Source of the DNA: Tolypocladium sp. Sup5 PDA-1
Taxonomy: Eukaryota > Ascomycota > Sordariomycetes > Hypocreales > Ophiocordycipitaceae
Direction of reading: 5' to 3'
DNA length: 64,000 nucleotides
NCBI GenBank assembly: GCA_000750105.3
Contig: JPHH03000002.1
Span: 1,054,001 to 1,118,000 of the forward strand
Shown here: positions 21,986-33,886 of the stretch, one piece after another
Layout of the letters: every line of letters starts with the position of its first letter
Numbering within the stretch: the first letter of the stretch is position 1
The notes under the pieces: model-generated
What the model was told of the DNA's origin: nothing
Databases searched by the model: none
What the model saw: only the letters and a program-made list of their open reading frames with translations
Program-made: the position numbers and the translations under genes

Positions 21986-24703
21986 TCACCTGCTCTCCCT
22001 CCTGTTGAAGTTCTCTACCAAGAACTTCTTATCGAAGCGCACCTGCTGCGCCATGGCCACGTCGAGGAGCCAATCCGGCGCCACGATCCGCGGCTCCATG
22101 TTGCCATTCTTGGCCATCTCCTCGAAACGGGGCCACAGCTGCTTGTCCTCGCTGCTGTTGTTACTGAGCAGATATACCGGCTCCGGCGGAGCGCCGCCGT
22201 CCTCCTCCGCAGTGGTTGGCTTGATCGTCGTACCGCTTCGTGCCCGGTAAAGCTTAAAGATCGCACCGTTGGCCTCGGCAATGGCCTGAAAGCTTTCGAT
22301 GCCGTTGCGAATCTTCTCCGTGCAATAGATGGGAATTCCCTGGAGGAGCTTGCCTCTGTTTGCTTTGGCTCGTGAGGCCGACCTCTCGAGCTTCAGGTTG
22401 TACTTTTTCTCGGCAGCTTCGTCTTGCAAGAGGAAATCGTCCGGGTTCGGGAGCTCGCCGGTCTGGAGGGCTTGCTCGAGGAAGTCGAGGGACAAGACGG
22501 TTGCTCCTCGCGCCAGGGCGCAGAGGAACTTGACCGTGCGCATGACATTCGGCGCGGCGACGTAGTCGCATGGTTGACCTTCGTGCACAATCTGGACTCC
22601 AAGATCGCGGAGTTTTCTCTGCAGATAGAGTTAGTATCCATAGACAAGACACGGCCGCATGGAACCCGATTCAGCTTACTCTATCCTGGTCTTCCTTGTT
22701 CCTGTCCCCCACCCATCGCTTGTATCCAGTCACAACGATGCGCATGTCGACGTCGGGCAGCGACGGGCGGGGCTTCTTGGCTGGTCGCTTGGCCTCGTCG
22801 TCGTCGTCTTCGTGGGCAGACTTTGTGCCCGCCTTGGCGTTCTTCTCCTTCTCGGCCAAATCTGCGGCTCGCTTGCCACCCCACGGCGCGCCCGCCTTGC
22901 CATGTCTCTTCTTCTCCTTCTCGTACAATGCAATATCGGGTGCAATGTTCTGGAGCATGTCTCGCGCCTTTGCCTTGGCACTGCGGCCGCCGGTGGACAC
23001 CACCGAGGGGGTATCGTTTTCCTTGCCAAAGTGCACATGTCGCGACCGCACCGGCGTTTCCATTGCGGTGGACTTGGCCAGCGCGCCGTCATTCTCCGCG
23101 TCGTCGCGCATCACGTCAAAGTCGCGGTCCTGCTCCGGCCGGCCGATGACCACGCCCTCCGCCGGGCCCTTGTGGTACGCGTTGTCCTCTGCGGCCTCGA
23201 GTATCTTGCGCTTCCTCTTAGCCCGCGGCGACATGCTCTCCTCGCCGCCGGGGTAGTAGATGTCCCTCATCCTGGACTCGTCGAAAAAGGTCTGACCAAT
23301 AATCTCGCCGAGATTCGTGCGTGGGGGGAAGTGGTTGTATTTGGAAAGGTTAATGGGCTTGATCTCGCACTTTGCGTAGCTCTCTTCGATCCAGAGATGA
23401 TTGACAACGGCGACGCCCCACTCAGGAGCGGCCTTGCACTTCTCGCTCGTGTCGCGCGCAGTGATGAGATGAGTGTTGTCGGCCTTCATCGTCTTGGTAA
23501 ACTCGGCGCCGCAGGCCTTGATGAGGTTCTCCAGGTAGATTCGCGCCTCGCCGCCGTAGTTGGACACGGTGATTCGCAAGCCCTTGAAGCCCTCGATGCC
23601 GTCCTTGGGAACTGGGTAGTGAAGCAGCCGGTGCAAGGGGTTGCGCCACTGGTTATGGACGATGAGATAGTACAGCCACGACAGGCTGCCGACCTCCTTG
23701 CACGACTGGGACGCCTGGACGTATTGCGGCCCGTCGCGGTACTGGCAGATGAACATGTCGCAATCGGCCACCTCTGCAACGACCTTGCCCCCGCCATTGT
23801 CGATAATGTCACCGAGGACTCTGGTGAGACGCGGCGTGATGCCCAGGTCCCGCGAGAGAACAACCTTGCGGTCTTGGAAGACGGTGGCCGGGGGCCGAAT
23901 AACATCGTTGTCAGGCGGATACGGCAGGTAGGTCGGGCAGACGGACGTGGCGTCGTCCAAGTTGGCGTTGACCGGGATCTGGAGCTCGTCCTCGGGAGCC
24001 TTCTTAAGGATCTCGGGATCGGGCAGCAGGTATGGGCCCTCGTCTATGCGCTTGCCGAGCTTGAAGCAGGCGTCAAACCTATGAATTGTCAGAAACGGCG
24101 CGTCACCCCATCGACACTGAGGCTCACCAGTGTGGCAAGACCACTTTGCCCTTGAAGTTCTTTGCCACGGCATTCGCGACCTTGGTGTTGTCCATATTGA
24201 GCGCGCAGATGTGCGTCGTGAACCGATTCGAGTCCTTGGACTCCTGCCCTCCGAGCGCCATGGTAGCGCCAATGATGCTCTCCTTGTCCATCTCCGGCAG
24301 GTCGGCGCAGGTGACGACGACCTCGGCGAAGATCATGCGGGGATCCGGGGAGAAAGGGCGCACCTGCGCCTGCTTGCGTCGCGCGACTGACGCGGTGATC
24401 CATTGCGTCGTGACGACGGGGATCATGACGGCCTGCGACTCGACGTACTGCGGGAAGTCGATTGTGTTGGAGATGATGTGCGAGACCTTTTCGATGGGGA
24501 TGGAGCCGTCGCGTCGCGGTTCGCGTATCGTGGCGCCGTTATCCTCGAGGACGCTGGACAGCTACGCCTTCAAGTCAGCCAAGCGGCGCAAATATGGGAT
24601 TCAAGATCATCCTTACCTCGCTGATGAACCGCGACGTGAGCGAGTTGCTCGGCACGAATGCGATCGAGCATTCGCCAAAGATGCCGTCACCCGCGTCTCC
24701 CAT
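21986..24703 (-). CDS. Multi-BRCT DNA-damage response protein (Rtt107/Brc1 type)
   Basis: Four exons, read on the minus strand, 24703-24617, 24561-24128, 24078-22680 and 22618-21986, give 850 residues. BRCT repeats are visible as the conserved W-containing endings: VVTTQWITASV (about 90), VVLPHWFDACFKLGKRI (about 170), SLSWLYYLIVHNQW (about 300), VVNHLWIEESYAKCE (about 410), and a C-terminal pair ending with SLDFLEQAL and APDWLLDVAMAQQVRF. A basic, disordered linker (about 450-620) separates the first four repeats from the last two, as in Brc1/Rtt107. These proteins bind gamma-H2A through the C-terminal pair and scaffold repair at stalled forks (Smc5/6, Slx4). The architecture decides the call; strict orthology was not tested. 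Confidence 0.87.
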
Positions 24704-25506
24704 GGTTGCGGTTGCCTCCGCGGTTTAGCGCGTATATATGTATCAATCGCAGCAGGCAAATGAACAAATGGAAACCTTATATCATAAGGTATGCCCGTAT
24801 GTCGAATGTGCAGGTCAAACTCGCCCAGTGGAAAGCCAGTGCAGAGCAACAGGGAAGGGTTGGCTATTTGTTGTGCGCGAGACGCGTGCCTAAATTGTTA
24901 ACGCATCTCCAGGCGGCGAACGCGAACCAGGCAGGCGGTCACATGATGCGCCAAGGTACAGATACCTCTAGCGCTGCCAATCTGCCATGCCTAGCCAAGT
25001 ATCGGGCGCTTTCTGTGCCACGCGACTCTCGGCCCTCAACGCGACCATGGCAAGTCCACTTAAACCACCACGCTCATTTCGGTGATGACTTCACTCGTCA
25101 ATGAGATATTTCACACAAAACTCGATCCTGGCCATGCTTCATGTATGATACACAGACGTAAACAAGCTGGTCATTCTTGGTCGATGAGTTTATTCACTTT
25201 TGGATGAGTGCACTCTCCTATTCATGTCCCGATTCGCCATGAACCCCCGTCAAGCTCACCCACGCCTCGTCCGCCCCGAAAGGGGACCTCGGGGCACGGT
25301 GGTCGTCAAACGGTCTCTGAAGATTATAACATCCCAAAAGAGGCTGTCGCGCCAAACAAGTGAAGCAATGCTACCCTGCGCCTCTAACGTATGCGAGTTT
25401 TGCCGCACACCCGATGATCCCAGAAAACAAAATACACGTCGCCCGAGGTATTATTTACTCTCCAGGCATCGTGATGTATGCCTCCCACATAAATTCAAAC
25501 TCCGTC
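24704..25506. other. Upstream of the BRCT gene and downstream of the hexokinase gene; no gene seen
   Basis: This 0.8 kb holds the promoter of the BRCT gene and the 3' region of the kinase gene. It is relatively A/T-rich near 25100-25200. No RNA gene or ORF is supported. Confidence 0.45.
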
Positions 25507-27256
25507 TTAATCGTCTCCCTCGACACATGCCAATGCAACAGCGGCTCCCATCAAGGAGCTCTCCTTGGCCGGGACGAGGCTGATGCTCCTGGGCTCGGCC
25601 AGGCCCTTGCTGTCGACCAATTCGTTCACGTATCGCTGGCAGCTGCTCAGATATCCGGGGTAGTTCTCGATGACGCTCCCGTTGAATGCAACAGTGGTGT
25701 TCTCCAGCTTCATATCGGCTTCGGCTTTTTGCCGCTCGGGCGAGGATTCGGGGAGAGTAGAGATGTAGGCCTGCTCGGCCTCTAGACGGCAGTCCCACAG
25801 GGTGAAGACGCAGGTGGCGACCAGGGCGCTGGATCGCACGGAGACGAAGGACGCGAGAGTCTTGATGGCGAGGAGGTCGGAGGTGGTAGGTGTGTGAGAG
25901 GAAGGATGTCTCTCGGAGAAGAGCTTAATGGCCTCTGTGAGCTCGGGGGTAGTATCGCTGGAGATGTATCAGCAAGTCTGTTCAGGAGGATGGCAAATGT
26001 GCAGGGGAGTCCTCACCTTTCAATCATGGAGATGGTATCAGTGCCCAGCGAGTAGTGGGCCTTGAGGGATGGCGGGACGACGCCTCCCAGCATGCCGGTA
26101 GTCTCGATGGCCTCGAGGAGAGCCAGTCGGGCAATCTCACCAAGGTACATGCCACTGACCAGGTGCTCCAGCGGTTGAAAGTCTGGGCGAGGGTGACTTC
26201 TCGTCAGCATGTGGTCCCATCTCGTCAAGGGCAGGATGTTTTGTCCAAACATCCCCAGTTCCGTGTTGACAATGACATGGCTGGCTTGGTTGAACCATCC
26301 ATCGGGCCGGATGCCGAACTTTGACCTGCCGATACCCATGACGGGGAGGTAGGCGGCCAGGTTGACCCCGGTGCCGAGGATGAGGCCGAAACGGGTCGAC
26401 GTGTAGGAGTAGGCTCGCGACAACAGACAGGCGCTCGAGTCGTTGAGAATGGCTCGCAGCTCGACGTGCAGGCCCTGGTTCTTGCACGCCTGCTTGACGA
26501 TCTGCCCCAAGTCCTCGCCGAGCAAGCCCTTGTCCGCCAGAAAGGCCTTGCCCATCCTCAGCAGCCTGCCGCTGCCCAAAGAGGTTTGCCTGTTGAAAGG
26601 GTCAGATATGGTTGCTGCTGGATGCTGGCCATGACGCTGTGTACTTACTCAATCGGGAAGCTCCATGCCAGGGCCACGGGCAGAGGCTTCTCGAGGCTGT
26701 GTTCACGGTTGAGGCCGGTAGAGAGCGTCTCCTGTATCCTCTGGCCCATCCACTCGAAAAAGGCCATGCCCTCGAGGTCCTTGATGTCCTTGCCGATGTG
26801 GAAGTTGCGCATGCTGACAATCTCGCTCTGCCTGCCCTCGTCCGCCTCCCGCCCGCGCAGCTCCACCAGGGCAACCCTCAACGTCGACCCCCCCACATCC
26901 AGGGCCAGATACTGGCCGGACTCGCCGCCAGTAGGTAGTCGGTGGCTGTAGGAGGGCAACATGCACTCCATGTCCGTCTGCAGGCGCTCGAAGAACTGCG
27001 TCTTCAGGCCGGCGGACAGCTCGAGGAGGCCATCCCCGCTGACGGGGCCGAGCAGGGCGGCCTCGGCCTCCTTGAGGAACTCCTGGAGGCTCTTGGACGA
27101 CTCCTTGCGTTTCGAGCCGGTGCCGTTGGCGGTCAGGGGGGTGACCCAGTAGGCCAAGATGGCCTGTATCAGGGACTTGCCGCGGAGCAGGCTCTTGACA
27201 ATGGCCGCAACAAAGGCTTTTCGGAAGGTCGACATTGCAGAAACGAGCGAGTGCAT
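25507..27256 (-). CDS. hxk3: Atypical hexokinase, probable N-acetylglucosamine kinase of the GlcNAc cluster
   Basis: Probably phosphorylates GlcNAc to GlcNAc-6-P, the first cytoplasmic step. Exons, read on the minus strand, 27256-26649, 26589-26017 and 25957-25507; 543 residues from the ATG at 27256, or 536 from a second ATG at 27235 (MSTFRKAF). The hexokinase fold is clear but the glucose-kinase motifs are altered. Phosphate-1 reads LALDVGGSTLRV rather than LDLGGTNFRV, the sugar loop reads SFPIEQTSLGSGRLLRMGKAF with Met-Gly in place of Trp-Thr, and the later loops read GLILGTGVN and NTELGMFG. The catalytic Asp is kept (ILNDSSACL). This pattern suits the Candida Hxk1/Nag5 and Trichoderma cluster-kinase branch better than glucokinase, and the neighbours support it. 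The N-terminus has a hydrophobic/basic stretch (AFVAAIVKSLLRGKSLIQAI) that might be a membrane or mitochondrial contact. A regulatory, non-catalytic role remains possible. Confidence 0.85.
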
Positions 27257-27945
27257 ACCATTGACGGGAAACAAGGAGGGTGAGAAGTCTGCCTAGGTCT
27301 GACCCCGGAAGGACCAGCGTGCCGCGTGCGTGATGGGGGAGAGAGACCAGACCAGATGTCGAGGAAGATCAGGCTGTGGGGGAGGGGAGGGAGTGTAAAT
27401 AGGCCCGGCCGGTAGCAGTGATGGAGTGGTAACAAGGTGACATATGGGGCGCTCGAGGAACCAGCAGAGCAGACGCGGGCGGCGCTTGTGTCTTGCGCGC
27501 GACGGACTGGATCAACAAGAGACGACGGGTCGATCGGCAGGCACCTCGAAGACGGGGAATCGGGGGTCAAGCCAGACAGGCGCCACGTATTAATGAAACC
27601 TGCCCTGCCCCGTGGAGAGATGCAATGGCCAGGCCCGTACGAGAGGTAGGGTTAAGCGGGAGCGGGAGGCAGTGAGGGAGGGAACGAAGAAGAGGTCGTA
27701 TAGGCGGGCAGAAACCAGACGCAGGACAGCGCCAACGAAACGGGCCGCCCGTGTGAGGCAGGCCGCAGAGGAGTCGATGTTACAGGGCGTGTGAATCGGG
27801 GGGGCAGCGCGCCACGGATGGGCTCGGGATGGCAGTGAACCATTGGCCTCCGCTGTGAGGTGCGCGAGTGTTAGTGCCAGGCACTGCTGGCCATGTCAGC
27901 GACCTAACGTCGCACGCACGCGAGGAGCCTGGGGATGGGCATGGG

Positions 27946-27985
27946 GAGGTGGATGGGAGGTGGATGGGAGGTGGATGGGGATGGG
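27946..27985. repeat. Short tandem repeat, unit GAGGTGGATGG
   Basis: The unit is repeated three to four times head to tail in the hexokinase/nagB intergenic region, on the G-rich plus strand. Confidence 0.7.
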
Positions 27986-28728
27986 ACGACGAGGTGCGAG
28001 GCCAGGTCAGGCGGAGCCAATGGCGACGGGCAAACACGGGCGCGCCTCAGCGGCGATGGGGGCGAGGGTTCGGGCGCTGGATGCAAGACAGACAGGCAGA
28101 CGCAATCATCAAACAAATCACGCTGTCTGTGCCATGCCTGCGCCGCGAAGACGAGACGAGCGGCATGGCATGGCACGGCGGTGGTGGTGCCTGGGAGGAG
28201 GAAGGGGGAAAAAAGCTGGGGCTGTAACGTTGCCATGGCCCGTGGCGCATCTACAGTACGGCTAATACCTCGGCGGCTGGTGGCGCTTCTCGCTGGATGG
28301 ATTGGGGTTGGATTTTTCTCGGATGGGCGGGCGGACCAGGGGCGGGATGCGCACACCCATGGGAAACCCAATGAGCTGGGTCTCGCTTCGGCCGTGAATG
28401 GAATACGGGCTACTCCGTAATGGAACTTGGAACGTGGAGCGTGGGACTCGACGAGGCGGTTGACGGTGGCGGCGCGGACGCCCCGAGAGAGCCTCAGTTG
28501 GCGAGTTGATTGATGTTGGCTGACACCACACCCGACGCGCGCGTCGATCCCTGCAGCCCTCCGAGCGAAGGTCTAAATATACTCGCCCATGGTCCGTACA
28601 TACTCGCAGCAGGAGATCGCCATGCCGGCCGCGATGGTGGCTTGCGCTGATGCTCTGCAAATGCCCGTGGCACGCATGTCTCGCAGTACGTACGGAGGTT
28701 AACCAACCATGGGACTGCTGTGCGCTGT

Positions 28729-28800
28729 GCAACGTGGGGGAACTTGGGGGGACTTGGGGGGACGTCCCCCTCGATGCACCATCTCCAACGTGGGGGAGAC
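28729..28800. repeat. G-rich repeats with a 14-bp perfect palindrome
   Basis: CAACGTGGGGGA occurs twice (about 28731 and 28788). Between them ACTTGGGGGG is repeated and ends in GGGGGACGTCCCCC (28757-28770), a perfect palindrome with an ACGT core. Several G-runs could form a quadruplex; that is inference. Confidence 0.6.
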
Positions 28801-30014
28801 CTGGAGCGACTGCGGGCAGCATCACAGCAAAGAGCCTCAGTGACAACATTCAGAGCCTACAAGTTGGACATGGACATATCGCCCATGCCCTGGCCGCCGG
28901 GTGTCGCGTGGTGCGCCCCGGAGAGCCAATCCCGGGCCTCGCACGGACTACTCCGTACGCTGTGAATAAATGGCATTCGTGGAATTCATAAGCGCCGTGC
29001 GTCCTCTTCATGGCCTCTTCGTCTCCCTGGGGCCGCGATCCTCCTCCCAAACCGGCCATTGTCCCGTTGCAGACCGCCGGCCAACATGCTCAGTCTGCCT
29101 CGCCCGCGTATCAGGAGGCATTACAACCACGGCACGGCAGGCCTGGACTCGTCCCACGATTGCATACATACGAGTGATATACAGACCGTCAACGCGACGT
29201 CGCCATGTTGCCTCGAGCCCGTAGGCCCCTCCAGGCTCCCGCAGCGCCGGTGCCAGTGGGTCTGTGAGACACGGAGGAGACGTGATGAGCCTCATCCTCC
29301 TGGCCCGCTGGTGGCCCCGTCTTGACCGGACCTGCAGCAGTCATTCCGAAATCCCCGACGCTGCATGCCCGCACGGCTGGGGCACGAGGACCCAGGCGAG
29401 TTCAGGTTCCACGGCCACAGCTCGTCGTCTGCCGCGCGGCACGTCGTTGGTCGCCCTCTAACACTGATGTGCCAATATGCGAATACCCTCGAGCGAAATG
29501 CAATGGATAGGTAATTAAACGGCGGGCGGATGGGACGCTGCACCAACCGTAGCGTCGCCTGTAGTCATGTGCCCAGCAGACGCAGCGTCTCATCAGTCAG
29601 CGCCATGAGCGAGATCCAGCCCTTCCGGGGGCAACGTTTGGGCCGACCCTGATCCGGCGATTCTCGGTGGAGAACCCGACCCCCGGCCCCCCGAACGGTT
29701 CCCTTCTCCAAATCCTCTTCGCTGGCAAGTTGGAGAAGCCCCAAGCCTCCGCGCGGTGGAGCGATCCGCCCGCTTGGCTCTAGCACATGCAGTGACGTTC
29801 CATCCATCTGGAAGCCCACCTCGCCGTCGACATCATACTGGGCTCTGTGGTCCGTACAGTGTGCACTGTTGCTGCGAGTCCCGTGGCCACCTCCCCCAGC
29901 CAGCAACCTCCATCGTCCCACCGGCCACCGGCGAAGCTGTACCGGTCGTAGCAGTCATTAGTGCTAGCGATCAGGCTAGAATCGGATCCTCTTCACAGTG
30001 GCAACGCCGCTGTC

Positions 30015-30025
30015 ATCACCCCACC
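30015..30025 (+). promoter_or_regulatory. Sterol-regulatory-element-type motif upstream of nagB
   Basis: ATCACCCCACC is identical over ten bases to the classic SRE-1 (ATCACCCCAC) and fits the fungal SrbA motif RTCAnnCCACY. It is in gene orientation, 268 bp before the nagB ATG. A second exact copy lies upstream of the GH3 gene. Confidence 0.5.
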
Positions 30026-30282
30026 CGCCCGTTGTCACTTGCACTCGCCCCCAGGTGAAGCTCAAGCTCTCAACCTACCCTGCCTTAAACTTTTCCACAT
30101 GCCCAGCAGCCTTTTCCCTACATACCTTATTCCCTGACCGTAGAAGAAGACGCGTCTTCGTTGTTGACTCCTGTTCCCTTTCTGCCTCCTGCAAACATCC
30201 TTCCCACGCCTCCTACAGCCTTACACCCTACAACACCACACGCCTCTCTCACTGCCGGGCCACTTCCGTCAACGCCGCCACC

Positions 30283-31477
30283 ATGCGTTTGATCATTCGC
30301 GACGACGCCAGCGCGACGAGCAACTACGTTGCCAACTACGTCGCCGACCGCATCAGGGCCTTCAACCCGACTCCCGAGAACCCCTTTGTCCTGGGCCTGC
30401 CCACGGGCTCCAGCCCCCAGGGCGTGTACAAGATCCTCGTCCAAAAGTACAAGGCCGGCGAGGTGGGTATCCAGCATCTCTTCACTCTTTGGCGTTCTCC
30501 TTCTGACACTCGACAGATCTCGTTTGAAAATGTCGTCACCTTCAACATGGACGAGTACGTCGGCATCCCCCGCGACCACCCCGAGTCGTACCACTCCTTC
30601 ATGTGGAAGCACTTCTTCTCCCACGTCAACATCCACCCCTCCAACGTCCACATCCTCAACGGCAACGCCCCCAGCCTCGAGGCCGAGTGCGTCGCCTACG
30701 AGGACGCCATCAAGCGCCACGGCGGCATCGACCTCTTCCTCGCGGGCATCGGCGAGGACGGCCACATCGCCTTCAACGAGCCCGGCTCCAGCCTCGCCAG
30801 CCGCACCCGCGTCAAGACGCTCGCCTACGACACCATCCTCGCCAACTCGCGCTTCTTCGACGGCGACATCGACAAGGTGCCTCGCATGGCCCTCACCGTC
30901 GGCGTCCAGACCGTCCTCGAGGCCCGCGAGGTCGTCGTCATCATCCTGGGCCAGCGCAAGGCGCTCGCCCTGCAGCGCTGCATCGAACAGGGCGTCAACC
31001 ATATGTGGACCCTGTCGAGTCTGCAGCTGCACCCTCACCCCATGATTGTCGCCGACGAGGATGCCACGCTCGAGCTCCAGGTCAAGACGGTCAAGGTAAG
31101 ACGTCCCGGGTCCCACTTACACGGGGGTGCCCAGTCCAGCAGCTGACACTGCCGCGCAGTACTTCAAGAGCATCGAAAAGGTCGCCCGAGAGGCCGGCTT
31201 CGAGCAGATCCTGCCTTCCAAGGTCCGCACCGGCAACGGCCCCGTGCCCCAGACAAAGGTCGACGAGGTCGCCTCTCCCACCATCCTCGCCCCGCAGCCC
31301 ACCACCTCCCGCCTGCTCCGGGCCACCCCGGCCACCGAGTACCCCGTCCGGTCCGTCTCGCCGGAGCTCGTGCCGGACCGCATGGCCTCGCGCATCCCCG
31401 AGCCGAGCCTCAGCAAGCGGCTAACTCCCAACCCGGAGCAGCAGGCTGCCCATCAGCACAACGCCATCAGTGCCTAA
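30283..31477 (+). CDS. nagB: Glucosamine-6-phosphate deaminase/isomerase
   Basis: Converts GlcN-6-P to fructose-6-P plus ammonium, the last step of GlcNAc catabolism (called dam1 in Trichoderma, NAG1 in Candida). Exons 30283-30462, 30517-31095 and 31160-31477 give 358 residues. The core aligns with E. coli NagB residue for residue: LGLPTGSSPQGVYK binds phosphate, FNMDEYVGIP carries the catalytic Asp at 72, and GEDGHIAFNEP gives Asp141, His143 and Glu148, the same numbers as in E. coli. The third exon adds about 85 residues beyond the bacterial core, Pro/Ser-rich and without a known domain. Intron 1 is 54 bp, a multiple of three with no in-frame stop; I treat it as an intron because family members lack that insert between KAGE and ISFENV. 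Confidence 0.97.
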
Positions 31478-32675
31478 ACGGATAGGGGCAGTCGGCATTT
31501 AATGAACACCGGGGAGGATGAGGAGTAGGCTTTTTCTTTGTCGTTTTACTTTGCGTCGTTGTCTTTTAGTTTCATTCTTGCGCTTAGAGACCTGGGCTCA
31601 AGGGCTATATGAATAAGTAGATACCAGTTGGATTGATTGTAAAGGTACGCACCAAAATGGGAAATCAAAGTTGCCGTCACTTCAGCTGTAGCCACATGGA
31701 AACCATGGTACCTGAATCTAGTTATAGTTGCTAACGTGTAAAAAAAAAATATTAGGAGGATATATCCGTCCGGCATTTATTTGTATAGTTGCCCACTTCC
31801 TGAAACGGCAATACTGACGTTGATGTCAAGTTCCAGCCCTGTTCTGGGGCTGACGACCGAGAATCGAGGCTGGCCGAGTATAAGAAACATGCTCAAGCTG
31901 GAAAGAGGCTGATTCGAGAAGGACATCCCTGCAACCCGTCCCAGGTTCATCATTGGCGCGGGTCTGCCTGGTTTCAGCTGCCATATGTCCACCGGAACTG
32001 GACTACCCCTTGCCGGCAACGATCCCTCTCTGCTCCCGGAAGGATAGCACTTCGTACGTACCGTTTTCTTACGGCACTGCCAATTGTCTGTACCAAGGCC
32101 CTCAGTCCGCCGAGGTTGGACGGAACGAACCTTGTCGTCCCGCCGCCATATCCACATAGGCAGTGGATCTATCCTCCCCTAAGCGAACGCATCAACGAGG
32201 TCCATCCAGACCGGCCACCGAATGATGACATCGCAGAGACCCAGCGCCTGCTCTATTAAGTGGAACCCGGCCAGTCGGTGACTCGGTTCCCCTTGAGCCT
32301 CACTGGCCCATGGCACTGCGACGTTACCTACGATCCCATCTGCCGTGCGTCGTGGTTCGTCTTGCGTGAAACGCGGATCGACGGGGTAGATGCAACGATG
32401 ATGTCTTGGTGATTGGCTTGCGGTCCTCGAGATGGTGTCGTGTTTCGAGATGTGCTTGGTTGGTCGAGTGCTCGGACGGCTGCATCGACTGATAGGTGGT
32501 CGTCTGGGCACAGCATCCACGCGACTCTCTGAGGACATCTGGACTCGAAGGCATGCCTTCGGCGGGCTCCGAAAGTGACAACGGCTTTCGAATGAATCTC
32601 AAATAGACTGCCCTTCTCGCACCAAGCCACTCCCTCGACCACAACGCCGCGCCATGCCAGCAAACGCATTACCCC
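31478..32675. other. Convergent 3' region of nagB and the SRR1-domain gene; no gene seen
   Basis: This 1.2 kb is A/T-richer than its surroundings, with an A9 run at about 31741-31749. Frames on both strands are short and without motifs. Confidence 0.45.
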
Positions 32676-33886
32676 TTACAGCTCATCCTCGCCTTTGCGT
32701 ACATAAACCGCCAGCTCCCCAAAGTACGTCTCGTCCTGCGGGAAGGGCAGCTGTGTGTACCCCTTGACCATCTCCAGCAGTCGAGGCGAGTCCGGGTCCG
32801 TCGTGTGTGGACTATGCATCGTCAGTTCACAATCGTCCGACCCCAATACTTCCAGCAACATGGGTGGCTAGAGGGCGAACATACCTTATCCATGTGCCGT
32901 TCGAATCCTCCCTCCACTCCCGCTTCTCCTTCTCCTCCTCAACGGGATGCCAAATCATCGCCGCCGGACGGGCCAGGTCTGCGATGATCTGCCTGACAGG
33001 CACGTTCGGGCTCACGCTGAACACCAGCGTCGCATCATCCACGAGCAGAAACCCCGTCTCCGGCTCGGCGACCCTGATGCCCTTTGCCGCGAGCGCCTCC
33101 TTGCAGCGGTTCGTGTACCCCGGGTCCTGGACGTGGCACCCGACCTTGACGCCCGTCTTCGTCTCCAGCAGCTGCGCCAGCGACAGCACCAGCGCGTGCT
33201 GCATGCAGGTTCGTCCCCGCCCTTCATCGGGTAAACCGCACGGCCCGTCGATGGAGGTCATCTCGCCGAGGCCGAATCCGATAATCTTGTCGATGCGGCG
33301 TGGCAAGGTGGCCTTGCTGAGCGTCTCCTCCAGCTGCCGCCATGTCTCGCTGTGAGCCAACATCTCGGTGTACTCGTCCCAAGCAGAGGTCACTACTTCC
33401 GTGGTGATGCCTTGGTTCCGGGTGCTACCGTCGTCGTTCCGCCTCGTGCTGCAGACTGTGACCGGGAAGATGCCGTCCTCCAAATCGTGGAGGAAGAACG
33501 GCGCCGGTTCCACGAGCCCCTGGATGGTCTCGAAGCGCATGGCTGTCTCCCTAACAACCGTCAGATAAACTCGAATAGCTTCGATGGGGGCTTCTATCGC
33601 ACCAGGTCTCGCCCTCGTGGTCGAACGGCTTCCATGGCATGCTTTGCCGCTCGCCATCAAGGCCCGTCAGGCTGAACGACGTGCGGGATGGCCGCTCGTC
33701 AAGCTGCCGCTGAAGATCCTCCAACAGCTCTCTCGAGTACATCGGCCGTCCTTCGTTATACAGCTCCCACACGCGAGCGGCGTACTCGGCCTGCTTCTGC
33801 CCCTTCTCCCCCCGCTTCACTCGCTCCTCAGAGGCGCCGCGGTCGTGGTGCTTGGCGCCATTGACCGAGTCCGCCTTGTCGCCCAT
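32676..33886 (-). CDS. SRR1-domain protein within the GlcNAc cluster
   Basis: Three exons, read on the minus strand, 33886-33603, 33550-32885 and 32811-32676, encode 361 residues; both junctions restore frame (TG/G and AG/T). The SRR1-like domain spans about residues 175-300: KIIGFGLGEMTSID, then MQHALVLSLAQLLE, VGCHVQDPGYTNRCKEAL and LLVDDATLVFSVSPNVPVRQIIADLARPAAMIW. The family is named after Arabidopsis SENSITIVITY TO RED LIGHT REDUCED 1. Its biochemical role is unknown; yeast members have been linked to haem and stress. The N-terminal 80 residues are charged, with an amphipathic segment (EYAARVWELYNEGRPMYSRELLEDL). It lies between nagB and the regulator gene ron1, in the same direction as ron1, so it may be a co-regulated accessory member. 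That is inference from position. Confidence 0.88.

Larger units (their letters stand above)
27257..30282. promoter_or_regulatory. 3 kb divergent region between the hexokinase and nagB
   Basis: No gene is supported. It holds G-rich tandem repeats (27946-27985 and 28729-28800), two TACTCCGTA words (28411-28419 and 28949-28957) and, 268 bp before nagB, a sterol-regulatory-type element (separate entry). The final 250 bp are C/T-rich and end in GCCGCCACCATG, a good start context. It is long for a divergent promoter inside a metabolic cluster. Confidence 0.45.

Noticed and set aside
21865..22008. Plus-strand frame with GYDHLGEIQAPGILFQGKLQ
   Set aside because: It reads like protein but falls in the short gap after vps25 and over the end of the BRCT gene, with no start or splice support in frame with vps25.
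22659..24155. Plus-strand open frame of 498 codons
   Set aside because: It lies antisense to the BRCT gene, whose exons carry clear domain motifs. High GC at third positions opens the reverse frame.
30127..31116. Minus-strand frame of 329 codons across nagB
   Set aside because: It mirrors nagB and is an Asp/Val/Gly-rich artefact of GC-rich codons.
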